Shown one piece after another: positions 51,679 through 61,099 of a stretch of DNA of 64,000 nt (positions are counted from its first letter, which is position 1; every line of letters begins with the position of its first letter). The notes under the pieces were generated by a model. That model was not told the origin of the DNA. It saw nothing but the letters and a program-made list of their open reading frames with translations, and searched no databases. Location: positions 1,426,001 through 1,490,000 of the forward strand of contig NZ_CP099966.1 of NCBI RefSeq assembly GCF_025403485.1, given 5' to 3'. Both the position numbers and the translations under genes were made by a program. This DNA is from Chryseobacterium paludis (GTDB lineage Bacteria > Bacteroidota > Bacteroidia > Flavobacteriales > Weeksellaceae).

Positions 51679-53520
51679 TTATTTTTTGATAAATTTAGTA
51701 GATAAATTTATGCCTTTCATATTCAATAAGTAGTCACCTGTTTGAAGATTAGAAACATCAACTTTATTTTTACCGTTTCCAATGGTGGTTTCTAAAACTT
51801 TTCGGCCTTCCATGTTGTAGATCTCCACTTTTTCTTCTTTAGTTATTTTTAAAGAAATGTTCAATACATCATGTACCGGATTGGGATAAACAGCAATAAT
51901 TTCTTTTTTAGAAACATCATCAACACTCAGCTGACAGCTGTAAGCTGGTAAAACATATCCTGCAGCAGTAAATTCCTGTGTCATAATAGCAATATCCCCA
52001 CAAGTGAATCCAAATTGCCCAAGCATATCAATCGCCGCCTGTCTCACTGCAATTGCTGCCTGTTGCTGATTAGTGCTCGATCCTGTCATAGATATTCCCT
52101 CCAAAAATGCCCGGTCAGTTTTCGCTCTTCCTATTTGATCATAAATCCTCATAAGAGCAGAAGCCCATATTTGTCCTCTGATGTGAATAGCTCCACTCCC
52201 TGGATATAAAGCTGTATAGTTTGTAATTCTTCCTGCCCAGCATTCATTATGTCCATCCCAGCTGAACATCCAATTATATTGTGGAGCAGATGAAGGCCAT
52301 TGATTAAGGCTTCTGCTATACGACTGAGCCCAATAGTCTCCACATCCCTCGCTCAATCCCTGAACCTGAGACAAATTTCCATTCGTTAACCAATCATGTA
52401 CTCCATGACCTAACTCATGTAAAATAACATCGGCATCTTCAGCATCATCTACACAGCCTTCGCCAAAAACCAATCTGCCATTACTGTAATAAGAATTATC
52501 ATCACCATCCACTCCGTGTGGGTCATACCACAATATCCCTTCGTTAGTTAATGGTTTACATACGATATTCAAGGTTTCATTAATGTATCTTAAGCTATTA
52601 TCTATATGCCAGTAAGCGTTTACCGCCTCAAAACCCTGTTCATTTCTGTTAAACAGGAATTGATTTGTTGCTTGAGTAAACAGCCCTGTTGCCGGTGTTT
52701 CTAATTCTTTAATTTCTGCATAAGAACCTTTTAATTTATACACTCCCCCAGCAAAATCTACTTCGGGAATGGTAACCAGAGTTCTTGCAGCATCCAAACT
52801 AGCATTAGTTGCATCATCATTATCTATATACTGTCCCCCATAAGTAACCTGCATTTTAGAGAGAGGATCAGGATTGAAAATATAACCCGAGCCGGGTACA
52901 AAAGCTTTTTTTGTATTTATTTCTTTATTTGTGCTTTTTTTTCTGGGCTTTTTGATTTCATTTTTATCATGATGATAAAGTGCAATATCCTCTACACTGA
53001 TTATGTTACCATTTTGTGCATCTACTATTGTTTCCCAGCTTCCGGGATTATCATGAGAATTTGTAAGTACTCTGTAGACAAGTTTTGTTTCACCACTTTT
53101 TGTGGCATAAACAAACAGTTTAGTTTCTTCAAAAGTAACTTTCCCTTTTGTTTTTGAAACAGTATGGGCTTTTTGAAGCGCTTCAGAGGCTTTAAGCGAA
53201 GGAACTGTATTTACTTCTTCAATATTCTTTTTTAAATTTTCAGTGGAGGTATAAGTGATTTTACCTTCCTTATTGAAGTGTACCAGGATCTCAGATTGAA
53301 AAACAGGTACATCTTTCACATATTGTTGAAAGCGCAATGTTTCTCCAGAGGTTCCTTTTTTCACAAAGTTTAGAGTCAGTTGACTACTTTGAATTCCTAG
53401 ATTCCTAGAATTTTCACTAATCCATTTTTTCGCAGGTGCTTCAAAAGAAGATTCTTGGGCTAATAGGCTGGAAGATGCCAGTACACACCCAAGGAGTAAA
53501 GAATTAATTTTTAATCTCAT
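51679..53520 (-). CDS. Secreted M36 (fungalysin)-like metalloprotease with T9SS sorting domain
   Basis: I start at the ATG at 53520 (613 aa), because upstream codons encode a spurious extension and this start gives a signal peptide, MRLKINSLLLGCVLASSSLLA. An FTP/PepSY-like propeptide (about residues 35-185) is followed by the catalytic domain. That domain has HELGH (His368, Glu369, His372) in DADVILHELGHGVHDWL and a third-ligand Glu in GLSEGCGDYWAQS. The T9SS type A domain is at the end (IAVYPNPVHDVLNISLKITK to NLSTKFIKK). It is a gluzincin-type protease exported by T9SS for protein degradation outside the cell. Confidence 0.9.
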   Translation of the reverse strand: MRLKINSLLLGCVLASSSLLAQESSFEAPAKKWISENSRNLGIQSSQLTLNFVKKGTSGETLRFQQYVKDVPVFQSEILVHFNKEGKITYTSTENLKKNIEEVNTVPSLKASEALQKAHTVSKTKGKVTFEETKLFVYATKSGETKLVYRVLTNSHDNPGSWETIVDAQNGNIISVEDIALYHHDKNEIKKPRKKSTNKEINTKKAFVPGSGYIFNPDPLSKMQVTYGGQYIDNDDATNASLDAARTLVTIPEVDFAGGVYKLKGSYAEIKELETPATGLFTQATNQFLFNRNEQGFEAVNAYWHIDNSLRYINETLNIVCKPLTNEGILWYDPHGVDGDDNSYYSNGRLVFGEGCVDDAEDADVILHELGHGVHDWLTNGNLSQVQGLSEGCGDYWAQSYSRSLNQWPSSAPQYNWMFSWDGHNECWAGRITNYTALYPGSGAIHIRGQIWASALMRIYDQIGRAKTDRAFLEGISMTGSSTNQQQAAIAVRQAAIDMLGQFGFTCGDIAIMTQEFTAAGYVLPAYSCQLSVDDVSKKEIIAVYPNPVHDVLNISLKITKEEKVEIYNMEGRKVLETTIGNGKNKVDVSNLQTGDYLLNMKGINLSTKFIKK

Positions 53521-53623
53521 ATAATATTTTTTAAGTTGTTTTACTAAAATAGCAAAGATTATTGAGATAAGACCTTCTATTTTAAAATATCTTAATAAAA
53601 TATTAAATAATTGTAAATAGATC

Positions 53624-53652
53624 AAAAAAAGCCCCGACATCATGTCAGGGCT
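53624..53652 (-). terminator. Terminator after clpS
   Basis: AGCCC-GACAT and ATGTC-GGGCT form a stem with one internal mismatch, right after the clpS stop, followed by seven T on the minus strand. Confidence 0.85.
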
Positions 53653-53655
53653 ATA

Positions 53656-53961
53656 TTATACTATTTCACTTGTTAATTCTCTTGAAATTAATTTTTCGTG
53701 CATCGGCTTCAAAACTTCCATTGAGCCTGTTTTTACTGTACATTTACCTTTATAATGTATTAATATGGTACATTGTTCAGCTTGCTCTAAGGTATGTTTG
53801 CAGATTTCCACCAAACTATCAATTACATAATCAAAAGTATGAATGTCATCATTGTGTAAAATTAATTTGTAAACATCATCCGTTTCTTCCAACACAAGAA
53901 CTTCTTCTTCATACTGACGTTTTGGATTTTCGTAATCCCTTATTCCGTTATAAAAAATCAT
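53656..53961 (-). CDS. clpS: ClpAP protease adaptor ClpS
   Basis: The protein is 101 aa. The core LILHNDDIHTFDYVIDSLVEIC (about residues 32-54) is the ClpS motif that binds N-degron residues: Asn-Asp-Asp and a Thr-Phe, plus the later HYKGKCTVKTG. The flexible N-terminus (NPKRQYEEEVLVLEE) would engage ClpA/ClpC. It delivers N-end-rule substrates to the Clp protease. It begins 11 nt after the CNNM/CorC gene, with which it is cotranscribed. Confidence 0.93.
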   Translation of the reverse strand: MIFYNGIRDYENPKRQYEEEVLVLEETDDVYKLILHNDDIHTFDYVIDSLVEICKHTLEQAEQCTILIHYKGKCTVKTGSMEVLKPMHEKLISRELTSEIV

Positions 53962-53972
53962 TTTAGAATTAT

Positions 53973-55331
53973 TTAAACTTCTCCTAATCTATCTGCGATA
54001 TCATTTAAAATATTTGGTCCTTCATAAACCAATTCAACAAGCTCAACGCTCTTATTATTCATTTTTAAGATCTTAAAATGATAATTCTCAAGGTCAAATT
54101 CCTGATTTTCAACTGGAATATCTTCCAAAGCATGAAGGATAAAACCTGCTAATGTATTGTATTCACTTTCTTCTGAAGGCGCTAATTTCTTAGGTAAAAA
54201 TTCATTAATTTCTTCTAAAGGCTGCGTAGCCTGTACCCAATAAATATTGTCTCCAATTTTATCCACCACCTTATCTTCATCATCCTCTTCATCCTGAATC
54301 TCACCCACTAATTCTTCAAGTATATCTTCTAGTGTGATAATACCTTCGGTACCACCAAATTCGTCAATCACAATAGCTAAATGTTGCTTTTTCTGTTGGA
54401 AAATCTTTAGTAGATCAGAGATCTTTTTACTTCCAACCACAAAGAATGCATCTCGCATCAAGATTTTTAAATCATCATGATTCAGTTCTCCCTTTCTCTT
54501 AACAAATTCCCGGATAATCTCTTTTGTATAAAGAATACCTATTACATTATCAATAGAGTCTATATATACAGGAATTCTGGAATAACCACTATCCATAATT
54601 TTGTTAATAATATCACTGATATCTTCTTCAAAATCAATTGATGTAATATTTTGCCTCGGAACCATGATTTGTTTCGCAGAATGATCTGTAAAATCAAACG
54701 CATTTTTAATGATCTCATAGTTCTCCTCTTCAATTTCTCCACTATCTGCACTTTGTTTTACCAAAAGCTGAAGCTCTTCAGTGGAGTGAATCTCCTGTTC
54801 TGAAGCAGGGTGAATTTTCATTAATCTTAAAACCCCATTAGACATGGAATTCATTAACCAAATAAAAGGTTTAAAGATGGTATAGAAAACCCTTAAAGGA
54901 ACAGCAGTTGCCATTGTCGTAGCCTCTGATTTCCTTATAGCAATTGACTTTGGAATAAGCTCTCCAAAAACAATATGCATAATCGTAATGATAACAAAAC
55001 TGATTATTAACGATATTGAAGTAACAGAAGCTGGGCTCAATTCAAAATTAATTGATATAAAAAGATTTTCGATAACATGATGCAATGCGCTTTCTCCCAC
55101 CCAACCAAGGGCAAGTGAAGCCAATGTAATTCCTAATTGTGTTGCAGATAAATATTCATCAAGATGTTTTATGATGTGCTCTGCCTGTTTAGCCATAGAA
55201 TCACCTTCTGCAGCTTTTATCTGAATTTGCGAGTAACGAACTTTAACAATTGAAAATTCTGCGGCTACGAAAAAGCCATTAAGTAATACAAGAAACAAGG
55301 CTAACAAAAGCCTGACTATGTCCGAGTCCAT
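53973..55331 (-). CDS. CNNM/CorC (hemolysin-family) membrane protein
   Basis: The protein is 452 aa. The DUF21/CNNM transmembrane domain covers about residues 1-190 (LLLALFLVLLNGFFVAAEFSIVKVR..., ATQLGITLASLALGWVGESAL). Two CBS domains follow at about 205-330 (IMVPRQNITSIDFEEDISDIINKIMDSGYSRIPVY; HLAIVIDEFGGTEGIITLEDILEELVGEIQDE). The CorC_HlyC transporter-associated domain is at about 350-430. This family includes Mg2+/Co2+ efflux and transport proteins; the hemolysin label is historical. clpS follows in the same unit. Confidence 0.92.
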   Translation of the reverse strand: MDSDIVRLLLALFLVLLNGFFVAAEFSIVKVRYSQIQIKAAEGDSMAKQAEHIIKHLDEYLSATQLGITLASLALGWVGESALHHVIENLFISINFELSPASVTSISLIISFVIITIMHIVFGELIPKSIAIRKSEATTMATAVPLRVFYTIFKPFIWLMNSMSNGVLRLMKIHPASEQEIHSTEELQLLVKQSADSGEIEEENYEIIKNAFDFTDHSAKQIMVPRQNITSIDFEEDISDIINKIMDSGYSRIPVYIDSIDNVIGILYTKEIIREFVKRKGELNHDDLKILMRDAFFVVGSKKISDLLKIFQQKKQHLAIVIDEFGGTEGIITLEDILEELVGEIQDEEDDEDKVVDKIGDNIYWVQATQPLEEINEFLPKKLAPSEESEYNTLAGFILHALEDIPVENQEFDLENYHFKILKMNNKSVELVELVYEGPNILNDIADRLGEV

Positions 55332-55359
55332 TTAGAAAATTATATAAAATTAATTTTTA

Positions 55360-55367
55360 CAAAGATA
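55360..55367 (-). promoter_or_regulatory. -7 element upstream of the CNNM/CorC-clpS unit
   Basis: The minus strand reads TATCTTTG, matching TAnnTTTG, 28 nt before the start codon, with a TTG 16 nt further upstream. Confidence 0.6.
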
Positions 55368-55383
55368 TATAAAATAAAAGTAA

Positions 55384-55411
55384 CAAAAAAAGCATCAATA
55401 TACTCGATGCT
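55384..55411 (-). terminator. Hairpin downstream of the carboxylesterase gene
   Basis: AGCATCGAG...TTGATGCT on the minus strand (stem AGCATC/GATGCT) is followed by TTTTTTTG. It lies about 170 nt past the carboxylesterase stop and just upstream of the CNNM promoter. Confidence 0.75.
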
Positions 55412-55579
55412 TTAATATTCTGTTAAAAATATTTCTTACGAATTTTCAGATCTCTGCTTCAGAAATACTACTTAGATATTTTTACAAAAAAAAGTAAAAG
55501 TAAAATATCCTTCTAAATTTCATATAGATACTTACGAGCTTTAAAAATAACTTAAGCCATTTATTCTGGAAATTATTGT

Positions 55580-57070
55580 CTAATTATTTTCCCAAGCCTT
55601 ACGTACTTCAGCTTCTATATCATTTTCTACTACAACTTCTTTGTCAAAAACTAAAGATGCCCGTGTTTTCTTGTTATAAAGAGGCCAATTATTTATCTCA
55701 CTTTTGTTTGGATTGCCCGTGTGAGCAAAGTTGAGCCAAGCTTGTTGCATTGTCTGCGAAAGATTTTGTATTTCCTTTTCATCCGAACCTTTCAGCGTTT
55801 CTACCACATCGTCTGATTGAAGATTACCAAATGCAAACGGAATTTCTAATGAATGAAAACTACAAAGTCCTGATGTTCTTAAATAATCGCTTGCCCACCT
55901 AAAACGGTACATAAAAACAGGATTGCTATCCAACATTGCTGTTGCAATAGTAACAGCAGGCATCCAAATGCTTGCATCACCTCCCATTTTAATGGGTCTT
56001 AAATCTGCCGGGATTTCTCTATAAGCTTCTTTAATTTCAGAAGCTGTATTGGGATAATTTTGCTCCAAATAAATATTTATCAGTGTATCATTAACCGGCA
56101 TAATTTTAGGCACAGGCAACAAAGCAAACATAGTCCCTTCATCTTCATTTGAGCCAACTATTAAAGGTACCTGACTTCCCAAACCTTCCACGACAGACTG
56201 CTCTGGACGAAGAGGTAGCATATCATCACCAACTATGGGTTGAAATACGATATTACCCGGAACAAGTTCTGTCATTTCTTCTATGAGTTGTGTAGATGCT
56301 TTTAATAAAGTATCAACTGGTATATGAATCAGTTTAGTAAGCTCTGATGGACCGAGTCCTAAGATTTTTAAAAAACGGATTGTCCATTGGGTAGCCGTTT
56401 TGGTATCTGTGTAAATACAAGATGAACAAGGACTCTGGGCAATGGCCTTATGAAATAACCCTTTTGACAAAGGTGATCCTAGCTGATTAACAACACTCGC
56501 TCCCCCTGCTGATTCGCCAAAAATGGTAATATTTTCAGGATCTCCACCAAAAGCAGCAATATTTTCTTTTACCCACTCAAGTGCTGCTAACTGATCCCGT
56601 AAACCATTATTAGAGTCAAAGAGATCATTATCTACTAAATCTTTAGTGTACAAAAAGCCAAATGGACCTAATCTATAATTAATGGTTACTACAACTACAT
56701 TTCCTGTTTTCGCAAAACTAGCGCCATTATAAGCTGGTGTAGAACCTGAGCCTGTTACAAAAGCTCCCCCGTGTATCCAAAAAAGTACGGGCCGTTTGCT
56801 ATTATCAGCGGCAGGCGACCAAATGTTAAGGAAAAGACAATCTTCACTGGTCTGCTCTTTGAGTGCTTCGGGGCTAATTTGTGGTGCAATTGCACTAAAT
56901 GCAGTTGTATCTTTTATTCCGCTCCAACTTTGCGGTGGTTTTGGAGCCTTAAATCTTAATTGATTAATAGGCGCTTGGGCGTAAGGTATTCCTTTCCATA
57001 CAGCAATACCATTTTCTACTGCACCATGTACTTTACCATACTGAGTAGAAACTAATGTAGGGATATTCAT
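55580..57070 (-). CDS. Type B carboxylesterase/lipase
   Basis: The protein is 496 aa, an alpha/beta hydrolase. The oxyanion-hole motif RPVLFWIHGGAFVTGSG is at about residues 93-109. The nucleophile Ser187 is in the elbow GESAGGAS, and a catalytic His lies in SFHSLEIPFAFGN near the C-terminus. It has no signal peptide. It would hydrolyse ester substrates such as para-nitrobenzyl or related esters; the natural substrate is unknown. It is a single-gene unit between the CNNM gene and the ATP synthase operon, ending with a 248-nt gap to the next gene. Confidence 0.92.
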   Translation of the reverse strand: MNIPTLVSTQYGKVHGAVENGIAVWKGIPYAQAPINQLRFKAPKPPQSWSGIKDTTAFSAIAPQISPEALKEQTSEDCLFLNIWSPAADNSKRPVLFWIHGGAFVTGSGSTPAYNGASFAKTGNVVVVTINYRLGPFGFLYTKDLVDNDLFDSNNGLRDQLAALEWVKENIAAFGGDPENITIFGESAGGASVVNQLGSPLSKGLFHKAIAQSPCSSCIYTDTKTATQWTIRFLKILGLGPSELTKLIHIPVDTLLKASTQLIEEMTELVPGNIVFQPIVGDDMLPLRPEQSVVEGLGSQVPLIVGSNEDEGTMFALLPVPKIMPVNDTLINIYLEQNYPNTASEIKEAYREIPADLRPIKMGGDASIWMPAVTIATAMLDSNPVFMYRFRWASDYLRTSGLCSFHSLEIPFAFGNLQSDDVVETLKGSDEKEIQNLSQTMQQAWLNFAHTGNPNKSEINNWPLYNKKTRASLVFDKEVVVENDIEAEVRKAWENN

Positions 57071-57115
57071 ATTTGTGTTTTATATCGTCGCGAATATATA
57101 CATAATACAAATAAC

Positions 57116-57150
57116 AAAAAAAAGCATCGATAAAATCGATGCTTTTTTTT
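57116..57150 (-). terminator. Terminator of the ATP synthase operon
   Basis: AAAGCATCGAT and ATCGATGCTTT form a perfect stem around AAA, with runs of eight or so A and T, 18 nt past the atpG stop. It can act in both directions. Confidence 0.93.
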
Positions 57151-57167
57151 GTTATTTTAATAATTTT

Positions 57168-58031
57168 TTAAGAATTTTTCAAAGCTTCTGCTCCGGAAAC
57201 GATTTCCAAGATCTCGTTTGTAATAGCAGCCTGTCTTGCTTTGTTATAGAAGATTACTAAATCATTCTTTAAAGATTGAGCATTATCTGTTGCTTTATGC
57301 ATTGCAGTCATTCTCGCTCCATGTTCAGATGCTACTGAATCTAAAACAGCTTTGAAAACCTGTGTTTTAATTGACTTTGGAATCAAATTATCCAAAATCT
57401 CATTTTTATTAGGTTCAAAAATATAATCTGTTTCTACCTGAGGTTCTGTAGTTTCGGGCATCAAAATCGGAAGAAGCTGTTCTTTAGTAACTTCCTGAGT
57501 TGCAGCATTAACAAATTTATTATAAATTAAATAAACTTCGTCAAACTTCCCTTCCTTGAAACTATTCATTACTCCTTCAGTAAGGTTGGAAACAGCATCA
57601 AAGTTCAAATTATCAAAAACAGCGCTTTCATTTGAATATACAGTACGGCTTCTTCTTACAGCATCATATGCTTTTTTACCAATTGTAAGAACTTCGATCT
57701 CATATTGAGCGTTATTCTGAAACTGAATATTAAGCTCTTTTACAATAGATGAGTTAAAAGCTCCCGCAAGACCTCTATTTGAAGTAACAGCAATAAAAAG
57801 AACTCTTTTAACTTCTCTTTTCTGAGCATAAATAGAAACCTGATCAGGATCTGAACTAGAATTTACATTCTGGATGATTTCTTGTAATTTTTCAGAATAA
57901 GGTCTTAACATTACGATTGCATCTTGCGCTTTTTTAAGTTTCGCTGCAGAAACCATTTTCATAGCACGTGTAATCTGCATCGTAGATGAAATTGAACTGA
58001 TTCTTCCTCGTATTTCTTTTAAGTTTGCCAT
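57168..58031 (-). CDS. atpG: ATP synthase gamma subunit
   Basis: The protein is 287 aa, full length. The N-terminal coiled-coil helix MANLKEIRGRISSISSTMQITRAMKMVSAAKLKKAQ and the C-terminal helix ASEHGARMTAMHKATDNAQSLKNDLVIFYNKARQAAITNEILEIVSGAEAL form the rotor shaft. VTSNRGLAGAFNSSIVKEL is the Rossmann-like middle part. It couples proton flow through Fo to catalysis in F1. It is the last gene of the operon, separated from atpA by 66 nt containing a hairpin. Confidence 0.96.
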   Translation of the reverse strand: MANLKEIRGRISSISSTMQITRAMKMVSAAKLKKAQDAIVMLRPYSEKLQEIIQNVNSSSDPDQVSIYAQKREVKRVLFIAVTSNRGLAGAFNSSIVKELNIQFQNNAQYEIEVLTIGKKAYDAVRRSRTVYSNESAVFDNLNFDAVSNLTEGVMNSFKEGKFDEVYLIYNKFVNAATQEVTKEQLLPILMPETTEPQVETDYIFEPNKNEILDNLIPKSIKTQVFKAVLDSVASEHGARMTAMHKATDNAQSLKNDLVIFYNKARQAAITNEILEIVSGAEALKNS

Positions 58032-58052
58032 TTTATGTTTTCAATGTATAAA

Positions 58053-58087
58053 GTTTAAGGTTCAAAGACTTGCTTCAAACCTTAAAC
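58053..58087. repeat. Inverted repeat in the atpA-atpG spacer
   Basis: GTTTAAGGTT at 58053-58062 pairs perfectly with AACCTTAAAC at 58078-58087 around a 15-nt loop. Flanking CAATGT/ACATTG words extend the symmetry. No T-run follows, so an mRNA-stability or processing hairpin is likelier than a terminator. Confidence 0.65.
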
Positions 58088-58097
58088 ATTGAATTTT

Positions 58098-59675
58098 TTA
58101 ATTATATTTTGAAGCTAAATCGTTAGCAGCTTGCTTAAGAACGTCTGTAATTTCATTATCGATTTTCCCAGCTTTAATAGCAGCCATAGTTTCAGGGTGC
58201 TTAGATCTTAGGAAAGCGATATATTCAATTTGGAATTCTTTTACTTTTCTGATAGGAACGTTTCTCAACAAGTTCTCAGTACCTGCATATATCATAGCTA
58301 CCTGGCTATCTACAGGAAGTGGAGAGTTAACTGGTTGCTTAAGAAGTTCCACGTTTCTTTCTCCTTTAGAGATTACTGCTAAAGTAGAAGCATCAAGGTC
58401 AGAACCGAATTTAGCAAATGCTTCAAGTTCTTTATATTGAGCCTGGTCAAGTTTTAATGTACCAGAAACTTTTTTCATTGATTTGATCTGTGCATTACCT
58501 CCTACTCTCGATACAGAGATACCTACGTTAATTGCAGGACGAACTCCGGAGTTGAATAAATCAGATTCCAAGAAGATCTGTCCATCTGTAATCGAAATTA
58601 CGTTAGTAGGAATATATGCAGAAACGTCACCAGCTTGAGTTTCAATAATTGGAAGTGCAGTTAATGAACCACCACCTTTTACTAAAGGTCTTAAAGACTC
58701 AGGTAAGTCATTCATTTGGCTTGCGATAGTATCATCAGCAATTACTTTTGCAGCTCTTTCCAATAATCTTGAGTGAAGATAGAAAACGTCTCCAGGGTAA
58801 GCTTCACGTCCCGGTGGTCTTCTTAATAGTAGAGAAAGCTCACGGTAAGCAACAGCTTGTTTAGATAAATCATCATAAACAATAAGAGCTGGTCTACCAG
58901 TGTCTCTGAAGAACTCTCCGATAGAAGCACCTGCCATAGCAGAATACACCTGCATTGGAACCGGATCTGATGCATTAGCTGCAACAATAACCGTATACTC
59001 TAAAGCTCCTTTATCAGAAAGCGTTTTAACGATTTGAGCTACTGTAGAAGCTTTCTGTCCGATTGCAACATATATACAATATACAGGCTTTCCTGCATCA
59101 AAAAATTCTTTTTGATTGATGATCGTATCAATAGCAACAGTAGTTTTACCTGTTTGTCTGTCACCAATGATAAGCTCTCTTTGTCCTCTTCCTACAGGAA
59201 TCATAGAGTCGATAGCAACGATACCTGTCTGTAACGGTTCAGTTACCGGTTGTCTAAAGATAACTCCAGGAGCTTTTCTTTCCAATGGCATTTCATATAA
59301 ATCCCCAGTAATAGGACCTTTACCATCGATAGGGTTACCAAGAGTATCTACTACTCTTCCTAACATTCCTTCTCCTACTTTAATAGAAGAAATTCTTTTT
59401 GTTCTTCTTACTGTATCTCCTTCTCTAACTAATTTACTTTCTCCCAAAAGAGCAACACCTACGTTGTCTTCTTCAAGGTTAAGTACAATACCTTCTACAT
59501 CACTAGAAAATTTAACCAACTCTCCGTATTGTACGTTTTCTAACCCGTATACACGAGCAATTCCATCACCGATGGTTAAAACTGTACCTACTTCCTCAAC
59601 GTTTGATTGAGTATCGAAGTTGGCCAATTGCTGTTTTAAGATCGCAGATACTTCTGCCGGATTTATTTCTGCCAT
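58098..59675 (-). CDS. atpA: ATP synthase alpha subunit
   Basis: The protein is 525 aa. The P-loop GDRQTGKT is at residues 171-178, and the arginine finger region is in [22 protein letters not shown]. The N-terminal stator-binding helix [17 protein letters not shown] and the beta-barrel [17 protein letters not shown] are intact. It forms the F1 head with beta, whose gene (atpD) is not in this window. It lies 18 nt after atpH. Confidence 0.97.
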   Translation of the reverse strand: MAEINPAEVSAILKQQLANFDTQSNVEEVGTVLTIGDGIARVYGLENVQYGELVKFSSDVEGIVLNLEEDNVGVALLGESKLVREGDTVRRTKRISSIKVGEGMLGRVVDTLGNPIDGKGPITGDLYEMPLERKAPGVIFRQPVTEPLQTGIVAIDSMIPVGRGQRELIIGDRQTGKTTVAIDTIINQKEFFDAGKPVYCIYVAIGQKASTVAQIVKTLSDKGALEYTVIVAANASDPVPMQVYSAMAGASIGEFFRDTGRPALIVYDDLSKQAVAYRELSLLLRRPPGREAYPGDVFYLHSRLLERAAKVIADDTIASQMNDLPESLRPLVKGGGSLTALPIIETQAGDVSAYIPTNVISITDGQIFLESDLFNSGVRPAINVGISVSRVGGNAQIKSMKKVSGTLKLDQAQYKELEAFAKFGSDLDASTLAVISKGERNVELLKQPVNSPLPVDSQVAMIYAGTENLLRNVPIRKVKEFQIEYIAFLRSKHPETMAAIKAGKIDNEITDVLKQAANDLASKYN

Positions 59676-59693
59676 TGTATGGTTGTTTTTATC

Positions 59694-60233
59694 TTAATTT
59701 AATTGAAAATCTTTTTTAACCTGATTCAGTTTGTTTTTCACAGATGCATCGATCTGCTGGTCTCCCACTCTTAAAATATAACCTCCTAAAATTTTAGGAT
59801 TCACATTTACTTTCAAATCGAAATTTGAAGTATTACTAACCAAATTGGTAGATTTCAAAATTTGATCTATATTCTCTTTTGAAAGCTCAGTAGCCGTAGT
59901 AAGCGTTATTCTTAATACACCATTGATATCTTCCACTTTGTTGATAAATTCCTGAGCGATATTCTTAAGTTGATTTTCACGTCCTTGTTTAATAACCAAT
60001 CTGATTAAATTCTGAGAAGAAAGTGATAAACCTTTAAAAATCTCATTTGCTACTTCTGTTTTCTTTTTAGCATCAATGTAAGGGGTAAGGAAGAATTTGT
60101 TTAAATCCACGGATTCAGACATTAACTTCACTACATCTTTCATTTCAGAAAACACAGTAGCTGTCTGTCCGGATTCATTTGTGAAATCCAGCAAACCTTG
60201 TGCATATCTTTTAGCTACTTTAGATGTAAGCAT
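59694..60233 (-). CDS. atpH: ATP synthase delta subunit
   Basis: The protein is 179 aa. The N-terminal helical domain is SKVAKRYAQGLLDFTNESGQ...FLTPYIDAKKKTEVANEIFKGLS. The C-terminal domain ends GGYILRVGDQQIDASVKNKLNQVKKDF, the OSCP signature. It joins F1 to the peripheral stalk. It lies 2 nt after atpF. Confidence 0.95.
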   Translation of the reverse strand: MLTSKVAKRYAQGLLDFTNESGQTATVFSEMKDVVKLMSESVDLNKFFLTPYIDAKKKTEVANEIFKGLSLSSQNLIRLVIKQGRENQLKNIAQEFINKVEDINGVLRITLTTATELSKENIDQILKSTNLVSNTSNFDLKVNVNPKILGGYILRVGDQQIDASVKNKLNQVKKDFQLN

Positions 60234-60235
60234 TA

Positions 60236-60730
60236 TTAGTTAAGATTAGATTTGTTTAAATAATTTTGAACCAACTCGTTTTGAGCTTCGTTGTTGTCTA
60301 GTTTTTGTTTAAGGATAGACTCAGCGATATTTACAGATAAAGCACCAATTTGAGTTTTGATATCTGCCATAGCAGCATTTTTCTCAGTTTCAATAGTCTG
60401 TTTAGCCGCTGCGATCAATTTATCGCCTTCAGATTTAGCAACATCTTTAGCTTCTCCTACAATTCTATCTTTAATTTCTCTTGCTTCTTTAAGGATAGCA
60501 TCTCTTTCAATTTTAGCTTCACGAATGATTCTTTCGTTATCAGCTTTAAGATCTTCCATTTCTTTTTTAGCCAATTTAGCTTGATTTAATGCATCAACAA
60601 TAGAAGTTTCTCTGTCGTTTACTGCATTAACAATTGGTTTCCAAGCGAATTTTGCTAAAAGAAACAACAGGATAACAAAAGTAAGCGTCATCCAAAACAA
60701 AAGTCCAATTCCAGGTTCAATAATTCCCAT
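60236..60730 (-). CDS. atpF: ATP synthase b subunit
   Basis: The protein is 164 aa. One N-terminal membrane helix (GLLFWMTLTFVILLFLLAKF, about residues 9-28) is followed by W-K-P-I and a long charged coiled coil (VNAVNDRETSIVDALNQAKLAKKEMEDLKADNERII...). It forms the peripheral stalk. It is 103 nt downstream of atpE; that spacer holds a strong hairpin. Confidence 0.95.
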   Translation of the reverse strand: MGIIEPGIGLLFWMTLTFVILLFLLAKFAWKPIVNAVNDRETSIVDALNQAKLAKKEMEDLKADNERIIREAKIERDAILKEAREIKDRIVGEAKDVAKSEGDKLIAAAKQTIETEKNAAMADIKTQIGALSVNIAESILKQKLDNNEAQNELVQNYLNKSNLN

Positions 60731-60780
60731 ATCTGTAAATTCTTTTTTTAATGTGATAATTTTATGGATATCTTTTTAAA

Positions 60781-60817
60781 ATTCTTAGCAGCAGCCAACC
60801 GCTTCACTGCTAAGAAT
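60781..60817 (-). promoter_or_regulatory. Stable hairpin in the atpE-atpF spacer
   Basis: ATTCTTAGCAG and CTGCTAAGAAT form a perfect 11-bp stem, 16 nt past the atpE stop, around a 15-nt loop. On the minus strand it is followed by TTTTAAAAAG, a weak T-run. It could cause partial termination or protect the atpE mRNA 3' end. Confidence 0.7.
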
Positions 60818-60833
60818 ATTTCTTTGAGGATAA

Positions 60834-61052
60834 TTACTTGATGAAAGCACCAAAGATGATCGCGATAAGACCAGCACCTTCAATAAGACCAGCAGCAATA
60901 AGCATTGCTCCTTGAATCTTACCAGCTTGTTCTGGTTGTCTAGCGATAGCATCCATTGCGTGACCTCCGATTTTACCAATACCAAGACCTACTCCTAATA
61001 CTGCTAAACCAATTCCTACGTAAATTAATCCTGCTCCAGTTGATAAATCCAT
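60834..61052 (-). CDS. atpE: ATP synthase c subunit
   Basis: The protein is 72 aa and forms a two-helix hairpin. Helix 1 has the glycine-rich GLAVLGVGLGIGKIGG (residues 15-30), the polar loop is ARQPEQ (37-42), and helix 2 has the ion-carrying Glu58 in AGLIEGAGLIAIIFG. Several copies form the rotor ring. The stop is followed by a hairpin before atpF, suggesting differential expression of this high-copy subunit. Confidence 0.95.
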   Translation of the reverse strand: MDLSTGAGLIYVGIGLAVLGVGLGIGKIGGHAMDAIARQPEQAGKIQGAMLIAAGLIEGAGLIAIIFGAFIK

Positions 61053-61099
61053 AATAAATAAATATTTAGTTAAAAATTATTTTAAAATTAAAAGCTCTT

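Noticed and set aside
59116..59610. 164-codon plus-strand frame opposite atpA
   Set aside because: It is the complement of strongly conserved atpA codons, an expected shadow.
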